Assembly (NCBI RefSeq): GCF_049200465.1
Contig: NZ_CP120836.1
Coordinates: 5,490,239-5,554,238, forward strand
Source: Leptothermofonsia sp049200465
Lineage (GTDB): Bacteria > Cyanobacteriota > Cyanobacteriia > Leptolyngbyales > Leptolyngbyaceae
Length of the DNA stretch: 64,000 nucleotides
Reading direction: 5' to 3'
Shown here: positions 1 to 8,596 of the stretch, one piece after another
How the letters are laid out: the number at the start of each line of letters is the position of its first letter
How positions within the stretch are numbered: the stretch's first letter is position 1
Made by a program: the position numbers and the translations under genes
Notes under the pieces: model-generated
Database searches by the model: none
Told to the model about the DNA's origin: nothing
Seen by the model: the letters and a program-made list of their open reading frames with translations, nothing else

Positions 1-396
1 CCGGATGGATTGAGGGAAAATCGAAAACGGGCAATTGAACTCTTTTGTGCAGACTATGAAGCCGGAAAAGCTGAGAGTCGATACGAACTCGGTGAACTGC
101 CCGATTTGAAATACGGTAATGGCGAGTTTGACCTGGGTTTATGTTCCCATTTCCTTTTCCTTTATTCCGACCATTTCAGTGAACAATTTCATTTCAACTC
201 TGTCTGCGAAATGCTTAGAGTTTGTCAGGAAGTCAGGATTTTTCCACTCCTCACGCTCATGCTAAAACCCTCCCAGCACCTGGGGCCGATTATCAAAAAA
301 TTGCAAGCACAAGGCTATCAGTGTGAAATTGTCACCGTCCCCTACGAGCTACAGCGGGGTGGAAACGAAATGTTGAGAATCACAACGGTCAGATAG
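1..396 (+). CDS. SAM-dependent methyltransferase-like protein, C-terminal part
   Basis: The frame is open from the first base (P-D-G-L before the TTG at 10), so the gene begins outside the window. The visible 130 residues contain YGNGEFDLGLCSHFLFLYS, which resembles the motif II to strand 4 stretch of class I SAM methyltransferases (a 'FDLVLCSHFLFLY' pattern seen in cyanobacterial methyltransferase-like proteins), followed by a helix with VCEMLRVC and a C-terminal strand ending in RITTVR. The glycine-rich SAM-binding loop would lie upstream and cannot be seen. The substrate is unknown. The family call rests on motif recognition only. Confidence 0.55.
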   Translation, partial: PDGLRENRKRAIELFCADYEAGKAESRYELGELPDLKYGNGEFDLGLCSHFLFLYSDHFSEQFHFNSVCEMLRVCQEVRIFPLLTLMLKPSQHLGPIIKKLQAQGYQCEIVTVPYELQRGGNEMLRITTVR

Positions 397-530
397 TACA
401 GGGGGGAGGGAGGAAGCAGGGGGAAGGAGTAGGCATCAACTCATCCACCCATCCACCCACTCCTCTACATTGACATGGGTGAATCACCTGTGCATGATAT
501 TCACCGACGTTTCCTTACGGAAATCTTTGA

Positions 531-1029
531 ATGGCTTCTGCACGGCGGTATACGCTGAGTTTGTCCTGTCCAGATCGAGTGGGTATTGTGGCGGCAGTGA
601 GTGGTTTTATTGCCAGTCACAATGGTTGGATTGTGGAAGCTCAGCACCATGTAGATCAGGCTGCACAGCGCTTTTTTATGCGGCAAGAAGTTCTAGCGGA
701 TTCCTTAGCGTTTAGGATTGAAGAGTTTGGGCAACAATTTGCCCCGATCGCCGAAAAGTTTCAGATGGACTGGCAAATCACTGACTCTACCAGAAAGAAA
801 CGGGTTGTTATACTGGTTTCTAAGCCAGAGCATTGTCTTTATGATTTGCTTGCCCGCTGGCAAACTGGCAAAATAGTGAATTAGACATTGATATTCCCTG
901 TGTCATCTCCAATCATGAGGTGCTGCGCAAATTTGTGGAGTGGCGTACCATTACGTCACCTCTGAACTCGATGCTGGCCCCATTATTGACCAGGATGTGA
1001 TTTGTATCGATCATTTCACACAAGTATAG
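531..1029 (+). pseudogene. purU: formyltetrahydrofolate deformylase remnant
   Basis: PurU hydrolyses 10-formyl-THF to formate and THF. Residues 1-116 are a good N-terminal ACT domain (SCPDRVGIVAAVSGF, then KPEHCLYDLLARWQTG). The frame breaks near 870-884; in the next frame the expected continuation ELDIDIPCVISNHE and FVEW follows. About 110-120 codons are then missing, including the catalytic core, and the sequence joins directly to AYHYVTSELDAGPIIDQDV from the C-terminal third of the family, ending at TAG 1027-1029. Normal PurU is about 280 residues. One frameshift plus an internal deletion makes this a relic rather than a sequencing artefact. A dispersed repeat begins at its last codon. Confidence 0.85.
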
Positions 1030-1139
1030 CTCTACGCAGGTGCGTTAGGACATTGGAATTAGAGAGGGAATGGGGCCTTCGCCCCTAGCCAGAGGTTCCA
1101 CTCCTGCACCCCATCCTAAGTATGGTGGCTATCGCTATA
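1025..1139 (+). repeat. dispersed repeat family A, copy 1
   Basis: About 115 nt running from TATAGCTCTACGC through GCGTTAGGACATTGG, a GC-rich palindromic middle (GGGGCCTTCGCCCC) and CACCCCATCCTAAG to ATCGCTATA. The same layout occurs at 26743-26857 and, reversed, at 52916-53030. It abuts the purU relic on one side and the stop codon of the LuxR gene on the other. Confidence 0.8.
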
Positions 1140-1706
1140 TCAAGCAAAACACCGGCGTTTGGAGTGGATACTTTTTAAGTGTTTCTTTACTGTGTTGAGG
1201 GTGATGAATAACTCTGCGGCAATTTGTTTATAGGAATAGTTAGCGCGGCGTAGCCTCCAGATTTCTGCTTCGCGGGGGGTTAAACCATACTGTTGACCTT
1301 CTGCGATCGCCAACTGATAGGCAGAACGACGTTGATCTTCCAGAGTCACTAGCACAAGCGGTTCCTTAAAGGCATCCAGTTTCAGCCATTGAGCCCGAAT
1401 TCGAATCATTCCTATTTGATTCACTGCAACTTCAGATTCAATAACGATTGTGCGATTGAGGTAGAGTTCTTGACTGGCGATCGTCGCCTTGCACATACGT
1501 TGAATTTCGCGGTGCATTCGGTAGGGGTGCATTTCGTCCTGATTTATCTGCTGAAGCATATGACGGGCGGGGCTATTGGCGTGAACAATTTCCCCTCGCT
1601 CGGTCAGGATCATGAAACCGTCTATAAACCCTTCTAGTACTCCTTCGACCAGGAGATCATCCAGATGTTTTTGTGAAGCATTGGGGGTATTAGTGGAAGT
1701 ACTCAT
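1140..1706 (-). CDS. LuxR/NarL-type HTH transcriptional regulator with PAS-like sensor
   Basis: A predicted DNA-binding regulator of 188 residues. The N-terminal half (GFIDGFMILTERGEIVHANSPARHML) looks like a PAS-type sensor segment. The C-terminus LTPREAEIWRLRRANYSYKQ followed by NTVKKHLKSIHSK is a GerE/LuxR helix-turn-helix. A longer frame to 1799 exists, but ATG 1704-1706 has an AAGAGG ribosome site about 9 nt upstream and starts the recognisable protein (MSTSTNTPN). The stop codon touches a dispersed repeat, so the last few residues may have been altered by its insertion. A hairpin terminator at 1797-1829 separates it from the genes upstream, so it is probably monocistronic. Target genes are unknown. 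Confidence 0.8.
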   Translation of the reverse strand: MSTSTNTPNASQKHLDDLLVEGVLEGFIDGFMILTERGEIVHANSPARHMLQQINQDEMHPYRMHREIQRMCKATIASQELYLNRTIVIESEVAVNQIGMIRIRAQWLKLDAFKEPLVLVTLEDQRRSAYQLAIAEGQQYGLTPREAEIWRLRRANYSYKQIAAELFITLNTVKKHLKSIHSKRRCFA

Positions 1707-1796
1707 TGAGTTGAACCTCTTCAAATCAGCAAACTGCAAAAGCAGCATCATTCTGAAGAGGGATAGGGGTGGGTTTCTTGAGCCTATGCAGTTTCC

Positions 1797-1829
1797 CAAA
1801 ACAAAAGCGCTGAACGGTTGTCCAGCGCT
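1797..1829 (-). terminator. intrinsic terminator between two minus-strand units
   Basis: AGCGCTG at 1806-1812 pairs with CAGCGCT at 1823-1829. On the minus strand the stem is followed by TTTTGTTTT. It lies downstream of the small gene at 2024-2338 and upstream of the LuxR gene. Confidence 0.6.
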
Positions 1830-1872
1830 TCAATTGGATTAATTGTGAAGGTGAGCAATCCACCCTACGCCG

Positions 1873-1940
1873 CTATAGCAGTCCTAAATCAGCTATAGCA
1901 GTCCTAAATCAGTTGTGAAATGGAGAGGCTTTGTGAACAG
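1873..1940 (+). repeat. dispersed repeat family F, copy 1, with 20-nt tandem duplication
   Basis: CTATAGCAGTCCTAAATCAG occurs twice in exact tandem (1873-1892, 1893-1912) and is followed by TTGTGAAATGGAGAGGCTTTG. Related copies lie at 19950-20034 (reverse) and 43503-43582. Confidence 0.75.
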
Positions 1941-2023
1941 GGGGATGGAGGCTTCCTCTCCAAGCAGGGGTTACCCCTCTGATCTCGTTCAATTTTCAAG
2001 AAGGATGCTATATATTCCGCTTA

Positions 2024-2338
2024 CTAGCGGCGAGGCCGAATAATTGGGACGGGGCGTCTTGGGCGAGGTCCATTTGGCATAATACTAATCACCCCATTCG
2101 ATGACCTGGAGGGCTGATTAAATCGGTGTTGAAGATTGGGTGGAATGTAGAGTTCTAAGTGAAGACCTCCTTCCTCATCGAGGTAAGCCTCGGCCTCAAT
2201 GCCTAAATCCTCAGCAATTTCTGCATTTAAACTATCAGCAATTTCTTCAACGTTATGATGATTGTTGTCCAAGTTATTATCGAATCCAGCGAGTGGATTA
2301 GTGTCGAGGGTTGAGGTCACCTGATCTCTGTGAGTCAT
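2024..2338 (-). CDS. small acidic hypothetical protein with Arg/Pro tail
   Basis: A 104-residue protein with no recognised family. The first two thirds are acidic (VEEIADSLNAEIAEDLGIEA, YLDEEGGLHLELYIP), and the last 20 residues are strongly basic and proline-rich (PNGPRPRRPVPIIRPRR). A good AGGAGA ribosome site precedes the ATG at 2336-2338. It lies about 190 nt downstream of the CHAT-CHASE2 gene on the same strand and ahead of a terminator, so it may be the last gene of that operon. The charge-split layout would suit a small regulator or a protease substrate, but this is speculation. Confidence 0.6.
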   Translation of the reverse strand: MTHRDQVTSTLDTNPLAGFDNNLDNNHHNVEEIADSLNAEIAEDLGIEAEAYLDEEGGLHLELYIPPNLQHRFNQPSRSSNGVISIMPNGPRPRRPVPIIRPRR

Positions 2339-2530
2339 ATTGATGTTCTCCTGAAATCGCCTGGTACAGACAGTTGTCGAACCAACCTCACCAGGCAGTA
2401 CTCTTAAAAAGGATAGGGAGCAGCGATCGCAGCCTATGCAGTCTCAACAAAACCATTTAGCACAAACACATAGAGGGGGTACGAGGAGTTGAGGCATGGT
2501 GTAACAACACCTTCCATTGCACTGAAGTTA

Positions 2531-4990
2531 TTATGAGGAATTCCTTTGACTCCGAAAATTACCCGTACGGGTACTCTTCCAATGGGCAATGATGTAGACC
2601 CAAAATATAACGGAGGGCAGTAGCCAGGGAATGGAAACTGAGGCGAAGGTGTAAAGTTGCAAGGCAATCAGACCAACCGCTACGGTTGCCCCTACAAAAC
2701 CGTAAACCAGTTTTCGCCGCTGACGATAGGGAGATTTCAGCAGCATGAGTGCTACATCTTTTCCCAGAATGGCCGCCAGACAAACCAGCCACCAATCTGG
2801 AAAGCGAATTATTCGATGGTGTAGTAGGAGGTGATGGACTGTGTAAGCATACACTTCGCCAATTGTGATTGAATTAGGACAATCGGGTAGCTGTTGCCGA
2901 ATGTTTTGCCCAAACCTGCACCAGTAGTCAACTGCCGGGAGAACCGGGAAGTTATCAACCGCATCTGAGTGGCCACTTGATATGATTACAACCTGTTGCT
3001 GAAGCCTTCTCTGAAACTCAGAATTTAGTGAGGAAACATTTAGAAATTTCCATGCGGAAAGGCGTTCATAAACCTGATCCGGTGGAATGGAGAAATCCAG
3101 CATTATTTGCAAGCCAGGCAGAAGACCGATTTGCGGTAAAGGAGCAGGCAGTTGATTCTGAGCTTTTGTTTGGCGAATATACTGGCTAATTTGAGCCTGA
3201 AAATTACCTCGATTTTGAAGAGTTGGTTGGGGCAAAGTGGGCAGTGCTTGCTGGCTAAAAGTGTGAGAGAGCGCTAGCATGTAGGGAAATGGGCAACCTT
3301 GCGCGCAGGTAGGATCATCTGGCAGGGGAAGATCCCAACTGTAGATGTTGCCATCGCCACGTAAAGTCCAGGCTGGGTTAGCGATGCGATCGCGAGGAAT
3401 CCAGTTCTCATATTCCGCCATCGCAAACACAAACCAGGTGTTCTCAGTTTTGATTGCAGTTTGAGTCGCTTTTATTAATGCCTCTTCTCCAGATTCCTGG
3501 GTATCTAATCGGTAAGTGAGGCCGACAGTTTTTGCTTCAAATGCGGTTAGCTGATGAATAATGCTAGCCAGGTAACGTCGGTCTATGGGTTCAATTTGAA
3601 ATTGATTGATTTTGGAGATTGCCCGGTTAATGGACTCTTGATCAATTTCAATTAACAGAACAGGTGGAGTTTTAGTGGGAGCCAGTTGATGAGTCCAGTC
3701 CCGGTAGATTGCTTGCACCCACATTCGCTGTTGATATAAAAAATTTTGTACCGGGGTGAGGAGGCTCAGTGCCAGAACTGTACTAAAGGCGATCGCTTCT
3801 ACTTTGGTGGGTATCCACTGCTGTAACTGCCGCTTCCAACCAAAAGGTTCAATGCAGTAGGGAATTGCATTGGGAGGACTGAAGAAGGATGGCAACAGGT
3901 GAGCCGATGGAAAGGCAAACTTTTCAGTGGATTGGAGGTAGTGCCGGGTATGGATCAACGCATCCAGAATGTCCTGATGCTGGTTCAATTCCTGACACAG
4001 ATGGCTGAGAAAGCTTTGTGCCACATCATTTCGAATCGGTTCTCGCATAGCAACCACCTGCACCCCCAGCTCCATCAATGCATGGGCAATACTCACACCA
4101 CTACAGGAGTTAAAAATGGCCAGTTGCAAGCCCCGTTCTTTAGCCTGCGCCAGTTGTTCTTCCAGTTCACTGATGGAGCAGGAGACGTGGGGGGCGATCG
4201 CAAATCGTCCGCCCGTTACAGTTGTTTCATCACTGTGCCCAGCAAAAAACAAAACATCCCAACCTCGATCATCACAAATAGCCTGGGCAATTCGGGTTTT
4301 GATGATCACCGGATCTTCATCGGGGAGCCAGGCAACCCGTTCAACCTCGGCAATGGAACGGAGCGATCGCAACGCTTTCCAGTGTTCCTGTAGCGGCAGG
4401 TTGGGGGCTTCCCCCAGAAGGGCAAGAATGCGAGTTTTTCTGGTAGGGGAGAGATTCAAGCCCTGGCCTGCCCCATCCATATCCATCGCTGTACGAATAA
4501 TACGTACCGTTCCGGGAGGTGCATCCGCAGGGGCAAGTTCCCAGACTTCCCAGGGCAACCGTGCCATCTCAGCAGAATCACAGGCCAGAAATAAATCGAT
4601 GCCAGTTGGAATTTCGGTCTCGTTTCTTCGCGCGGTTGCTTGCCGGGCGATGCGCATTAACTCATCTCGAATCCGCTGTTGAATTTTGCGAGTTTCCCCT
4701 TCACCCAACCAGCGGTGAAAGGCATGAATTAGTACTGTTTCAGCTTCCCTTAAATCATTGCCTGGATCGCCCGACCCCGGATTAAGACAGCCACTGTCAC
4801 GGATATTCCTGGGAGAGGGTAGATAAAACCGGGCATACCGCTGCTGCCACCGTTGATATCGACGTTGAACGTCTCCAGCACCACTGAGACTGGCAGTGAG
4901 TTGCTTTTTACGGTCATCCCAAAGCAGCAAAAAGAAACAGGATTGGTCATCCTTTTGCCAGACTTTGAGTTCAAACACCGTGCGCATCAT
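2531..4990 (-). CDS. CHAT-domain (caspase-like) protease fused to CHASE2 sensor, membrane protein
   Basis: The 819 residues begin with a cytoplasmic CHAT caspase-like domain (about 125-370). The expected His-Cys dyad is visible as FFAGHS (His252) and FNSCSG (Cys296). A membrane helix follows (about 398-418), then a CHASE2-type extracytoplasmic sensor (about 425-730; VLLIEIDQESINR, FVFAMAEYENW, DNFPVLPAVDYW), then two or three C-terminal membrane helices (WWLVCLAAILG, LVYGFVGATVAVGLIALQLY, IPWLLPSVIFWVYIIAHW). An outside signal could thus be coupled to an inside protease. The start overlaps the upstream DUF1822 stop by 4 nt, so translation is probably coupled. The architecture is known in cyanobacteria; ligand and protein substrate are unknown. 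Confidence 0.85.
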   Translation of the reverse strand: MMRTVFELKVWQKDDQSCFFLLLWDDRKKQLTASLSGAGDVQRRYQRWQQRYARFYLPSPRNIRDSGCLNPGSGDPGNDLREAETVLIHAFHRWLGEGETRKIQQRIRDELMRIARQATARRNETEIPTGIDLFLACDSAEMARLPWEVWELAPADAPPGTVRIIRTAMDMDGAGQGLNLSPTRKTRILALLGEAPNLPLQEHWKALRSLRSIAEVERVAWLPDEDPVIIKTRIAQAICDDRGWDVLFFAGHSDETTVTGGRFAIAPHVSCSISELEEQLAQAKERGLQLAIFNSCSGVSIAHALMELGVQVVAMREPIRNDVAQSFLSHLCQELNQHQDILDALIHTRHYLQSTEKFAFPSAHLLPSFFSPPNAIPYCIEPFGWKRQLQQWIPTKVEAIAFSTVLALSLLTPVQNFLYQQRMWVQAIYRDWTHQLAPTKTPPVLLIEIDQESINRAISKINQFQIEPIDRRYLASIIHQLTAFEAKTVGLTYRLDTQESGEEALIKATQTAIKTENTWFVFAMAEYENWIPRDRIANPAWTLRGDGNIYSWDLPLPDDPTCAQGCPFPYMLALSHTFSQQALPTLPQPTLQNRGNFQAQISQYIRQTKAQNQLPAPLPQIGLLPGLQIMLDFSIPPDQVYERLSAWKFLNVSSLNSEFQRRLQQQVVIISSGHSDAVDNFPVLPAVDYWCRFGQNIRQQLPDCPNSITIGEVYAYTVHHLLLHHRIIRFPDWWLVCLAAILGKDVALMLLKSPYRQRRKLVYGFVGATVAVGLIALQLYTFASVSIPWLLPSVIFWVYIIAHWKSTRTGNFRSQRNSS

Positions 4991-6303
4991 CCCTCTCCAA
5001 ATCTGAAGGCTGGTAAGGTCAATCCCGAATGGTTGGGAAGGAGGAGGGTAACTACAAACTGCTCTCCTGTGATTCCCTGTACGCGGGCGAAGAGAAATGG
5101 ATCGTCAAACTCAGCAGTTGGTTCGTGCAATACACCACGAGCATTGCTGACCCGAAGTTTCAATCCATCCGGTAATGCACCACCTGATCGCATACCAACA
5201 ATCAACAGCAACGACCACTCCAGGGGATGGGTATCCGCTGCCCAGGTTACGGCGCATAACCGCAGGGCAATTTCAGCCAGATCAATATCCTGATACAAAG
5301 AGTTAGGTTGGGGTGGAATTTCCATGCCCTGACTTCTGAGTTCGGCGATCGCCCGCTCAAAGCGATCCACGGAAAGCATGGGGGAAGCGGTGGCCAGTTC
5401 CTCGGGTAAAAACAATCCCAGACTTTGAGCAATGGTATCGATTTCGCCCCGTAACCATTGCGCAACGTTGATTGTGGGTTGAGCCAGGAGCATAAAGAGT
5501 TCTGTGAAACGGACGGGGGGTAAGGGTTCTGGCGATCTCGGCCACTGGTCAAGCAAAGCTAAAAATTCTGGATTCTGCAAAATTCGTGCCCCCTGCTCCC
5601 AGGTCAGAATTTGCCAGAGGGGCTGATCCGGGGTGTGCAGGCGGGAAACGAACGCATTCAGTTCTGTAGCAGGCAGAGGTTGGACAGGAGCCAGGGAAGG
5701 GGCAACGGGAAGGGCGATCGCGTCCGGCTGTAAATGGCGAACGTAGGACAGCAGATGATTGACTTCACCATCAAACAGTGACAGAGGAATTAAATAGTTC
5801 CAATCTGGCTCCATCGGCAGATGCACCGATTGTCGATAGTCTACCAGTTGGTCGTAACGTAGAATACCCTGGATCGCAACCTGATCTAATTCTTCCTGAA
5901 CTTCCAGCAACATATAAAAATGGGCAGCCAATTCCGGCAGGTCAAGGGCGGCGCGGGGTAGGGCGATCGCCTCCGCTAAAAGATGTTCTGTTGCAATTAA
6001 ACACAGCTTAAATTCACCTAGTCGGGCATTGCAAACCCCATCCAACACGCGAGCATACTGGGGTTGCCAGAGAGTACTTTCCTCCAGATTAAGAACGAGG
6101 TTGGGCAACCGTTCCTGGAGCCAGCGAGCAAACCCAAAGGCGCCCAATCCATTCAAATAGGTTTGCCACTGGGAGGGCTCATGCAAAACGCGATCGCTCA
6201 CGGTTGCCGCCTGGTCAAAATCTTCTGGTTCTAAGGCAATCACTTCTGGGTGCAGCAATCTAAAATCAGTTACGCCAACAGCTAAATCCCTCATGGCTCC
6301 CAC
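4987..6303 (-). CDS. DUF1822 family protein
   Basis: A 438-residue cyanobacterial family protein of unknown biochemical role. It has no signal peptide and no clear membrane helix. It is rich in Leu/Ala/Glu helices and has short strands near the C-terminus (LLLIVGMRSGGALPDGLKL, EQFVVTLLLPN). It overlaps the preceding sigma-like gene by 13 nt and the following CHAT-CHASE2 gene by 4 nt, so all three are probably made from one transcript and may act together. DUF1822 next to CHASE2/CHAT proteins is a recurring cyanobacterial arrangement from memory; an adaptor role between regulator and protease is inference. Confidence 0.75.
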   Translation of the reverse strand: MGAMRDLAVGVTDFRLLHPEVIALEPEDFDQAATVSDRVLHEPSQWQTYLNGLGAFGFARWLQERLPNLVLNLEESTLWQPQYARVLDGVCNARLGEFKLCLIATEHLLAEAIALPRAALDLPELAAHFYMLLEVQEELDQVAIQGILRYDQLVDYRQSVHLPMEPDWNYLIPLSLFDGEVNHLLSYVRHLQPDAIALPVAPSLAPVQPLPATELNAFVSRLHTPDQPLWQILTWEQGARILQNPEFLALLDQWPRSPEPLPPVRFTELFMLLAQPTINVAQWLRGEIDTIAQSLGLFLPEELATASPMLSVDRFERAIAELRSQGMEIPPQPNSLYQDIDLAEIALRLCAVTWAADTHPLEWSLLLIVGMRSGGALPDGLKLRVSNARGVLHEPTAEFDDPFLFARVQGITGEQFVVTLLLPNHSGLTLPAFRFGEG

Positions 6304-7760
6304 TCCTGTGGTTTCTGAATGTAATAGCGTAACCGCTGAGCATAGACACTATTCAGGGAACGATTTTTCGTTGTCATAATCTCGGTGGCGGCGGCTTGAA
6401 ACACTTCGACATCTGCAAAATCCTCCACTAAAACCATTAAGTTGCGAAGATAATCTGGATGGCTTGAGATCTTTCCAGGATTGAAGTAAGAGGCCATGTC
6501 TAAAAGGCTTTGAACAAGCTTTTCAGTCGTTTTTAGTCGCACTTGACTCAGCAGGTTTTTAATGTTTACGATTCGACTCACCTGGGATTGATTCGTCATT
6601 TCCAGACGAGATGCAACTTCACTTTGAGACCATCCTTCAACATAAATGAGTTGGAGAGCAGGAACAAATTTGCTGGCGAGTGAAGCATAGCGTGGACGTT
6701 GTTTCAGATGATTCAATTGTTCTCGCAGTGTTTGACAAATTCCCCAGTCTAAACAAGCCATTAACTGACAATGGCAAAACTCTCGAACTTCTTGCCGTTC
6801 AAGGTCTTCAAGGGCATTAGTAGTGTTGGGATCGGGCAGTTCCCGCTCAATTTCTATTTCAGGATGAGTTACCTCTAACGCTTCTGAAACAGGGCCGCTC
6901 CGATTCCACACCGCATACTGACGCAGTTGTTTGGCAATTCGTTGAAGTTCTCGCTGGAGATGGTCTGGTGAACGGACAGACGAATCGGCTTTTTGCAAAA
7001 GGGTCAACATTTCCTGAAGCTGCGCCGGGGTTGGATCGGGGCAACGAACGGCGATCGCATGGGCATGGCGGCGATCGCGCCTGTATACTGCATGGAAGGC
7101 TTCAACAATTTGCCGTTCAGCGGGTAACAGAGTTGCCAGTTGTTTCATTCTTGCCCGATTGAGCAAGGCCCAATCGCTCAAATAACTCAACCCTCGCTCT
7201 GACAGGAAATCCTTGATGTCTTGATTTTGCCGGGTCTGATAGTATACCCAGGTGTCCAGCCTGGAATGGGTGGGCGAATTTGAGTCAAACTTTCGCAGAA
7301 CTTCAACAGTGAATACTGGGAAGCGGAGGGGTACTGCCCCATGTTCATTTAGAACCAGTTGTGTTTTGCGGTCCTCTCCCAAAATGATGAGCGATCGCCC
7401 ATCATCATTGAGAACAAAGGGAAGCAACTCTTGATAGGTGAACCGACCACTGGCACTCAACTGTCTGGCAATTTTTTTGCAGGCATACAGAATGGGATAG
7501 GAAACGTAGCAACGTAGACACAGCCCTGCTCTGGCAACAGTCACCAGTTCTGCTTTCGTGGCTCGAAACAGAGAAAAGAGAAGTGCCTGAATTGCCCGGT
7601 CGGGGGAAATAGTGGTGGCTGGGTTGGCGATCGTAGCCATATCCGGAAACTGTTCCTGAAAAAACTCTAATGCCGCCGCCACTGACTGACGGCGATAACC
7701 CCGACCCTGGCTCGCCGGATCGAGTCTCAGAATTTCCCAGTACCTCGATAGATGCACCAT
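6291..7760 (-). CDS. sigma-70-like HTH protein of the CHAT-CHASE2 operon
   Basis: A protein of about 489 residues. Near residues 410-440 it has a sigma region 4-like helix-turn-helix (VEGWSQSEVASRLEMTNQSQ VSRI). The middle resembles the extended cyanobacterial proteins annotated as sigma-70 family factors. The frame extends to a TTG at 7835, but that extension runs into a dispersed repeat (7781-7885), so ATG 7758-7760 (MVHLSRYWEILRLD) is preferred. It is the first gene of the overlapping three-gene operon, the usual place for a dedicated regulator. Whether it binds core RNA polymerase cannot be told from sequence. Confidence 0.6.
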   Translation of the reverse strand: MVHLSRYWEILRLDPASQGRGYRRQSVAAALEFFQEQFPDMATIANPATTISPDRAIQALLFSLFRATKAELVTVARAGLCLRCYVSYPILYACKKIARQLSASGRFTYQELLPFVLNDDGRSLIILGEDRKTQLVLNEHGAVPLRFPVFTVEVLRKFDSNSPTHSRLDTWVYYQTRQNQDIKDFLSERGLSYLSDWALLNRARMKQLATLLPAERQIVEAFHAVYRRDRRHAHAIAVRCPDPTPAQLQEMLTLLQKADSSVRSPDHLQRELQRIAKQLRQYAVWNRSGPVSEALEVTHPEIEIERELPDPNTTNALEDLERQEVREFCHCQLMACLDWGICQTLREQLNHLKQRPRYASLASKFVPALQLIYVEGWSQSEVASRLEMTNQSQVSRIVNIKNLLSQVRLKTTEKLVQSLLDMASYFNPGKISSHPDYLRNLMVLVEDFADVEVFQAAATEIMTTKNRSLNSVYAQRLRYYIQKPQEWEP

Positions 7761-7780
7761 GTCACTTTCGCAAATGTGAG

Positions 7781-7885
7781 AAGGCTCTCCCGGTTTGCTG
7801 GTGAAAGAGTCTCCACGACTTTTCCACCCAAACAAAATCCCTGGAATATTAATTCTGTTTGGGTAATAAGCTTCGCTTGCTACCT
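7781..7885 (+). repeat. dispersed repeat family G, copy 1
   Basis: GGCTCTCCCGGTTTGCTGG, then CACCCAAACAAAATCCCTGG, AATATTAATTCTGTTTGGG and CTTCGCTTGCTACC. A second copy lies at 51137-51235 in the same orientation. The central AATATTAATT is flanked by imperfect complementary arms (CCAAACAAAA and TTCTGTTTGG). Confidence 0.7.
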
Positions 7886-8068
7886 AACTCTCAGGAGAAT
7901 CTGCGAGAAATGAATAACCTGAACTTGGGAAATCGTTCTTGGAGAACTTTACTATAGGTCAGTTTCACCTGATAGGGGGCAAAAAGTACTCTTTTGGGTA
8001 CCGGAGCCCTGTCGAAATTGCACTCCGGTTCAATGAACCGTCTGCTGACTTATTGGGTTACTAGCTTT

Positions 8069-8596
8069 TTACTCATTAGCTTTATCAAATGGTTGAAAAA
8101 GCTGGTTCAAATTCAGCACAAAGATGGGAGGCTCATTGGAGTTGGGAACCGCGATCGCCCTGACACACTTCAAGCTTCCCTCGTTGAGATAGGTGACTGG
8201 CAGAGAAGAAAAGGCAGATTCTGCCAGGCGGCGCAGGGTGGGTGGCTCGTTTAAAAGAAAACCAACGGGTTCTCCCTGGGGGCTAGTGGCGATCGCCAGA
8301 AACCTCCGACCACCAGAAGACTGAAATAGCAACTCCCCTGAACTGGAGAGAATCCGGCGACATTGCCTATAGATTCGCTGCTCAAGATCAATTACAGGGA
8401 TTTCCTGATCCTGGTAAATCACCAGCCCAGTTGTGGAATCTGGACCTGTTCCATAGAGATGTTCAACTTGCACCACCTTTTGCACGACATGAATGGGTAG
8501 TGCAAACCAATCCTGCCGTAAACAAAATACCAGCCATTGCTGAGTCACTTCAGCATGATGGGCTAGAGAGCGGCGTGGTCTAGTGCGTGGGGACAT
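8069..8596 (-). CDS. CheW-like chemotaxis adaptor, last gene of the pix operon
   Basis: A 175-residue CheW-fold protein (WLVFCLRQDWFALPIHVVQK, GLVIYQDQEIPVIDLE, FLAIATSPQGEPVGFLLNE, FVLNLNQLF). CheW proteins couple methyl-accepting receptors to a CheA kinase. It overlaps the end of the CheA-like pixL gene by 17 nt and is the last gene of the operon. The operon therefore has two CheW proteins, pixI near the front and this one at the back, plus the CheW domain inside PixL. The downstream intergenic stretch 7886-8068 holds no gene. Confidence 0.85.
   Translation of the reverse strand: MSPRTRPRRSLAHHAEVTQQWLVFCLRQDWFALPIHVVQKVVQVEHLYGTGPDSTTGLVIYQDQEIPVIDLEQRIYRQCRRILSSSGELLFQSSGGRRFLAIATSPQGEPVGFLLNEPPTLRRLAESAFSSLPVTYLNEGSLKCVRAIAVPNSNEPPIFVLNLNQLFQPFDKANE

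Noticed and set aside
3899..4682. Plus-strand open frames opposite the CHAT-CHASE2 gene
   Set aside because: The minus-strand frame shows clear CHAT and CHASE2 motifs; the opposite frames show none.
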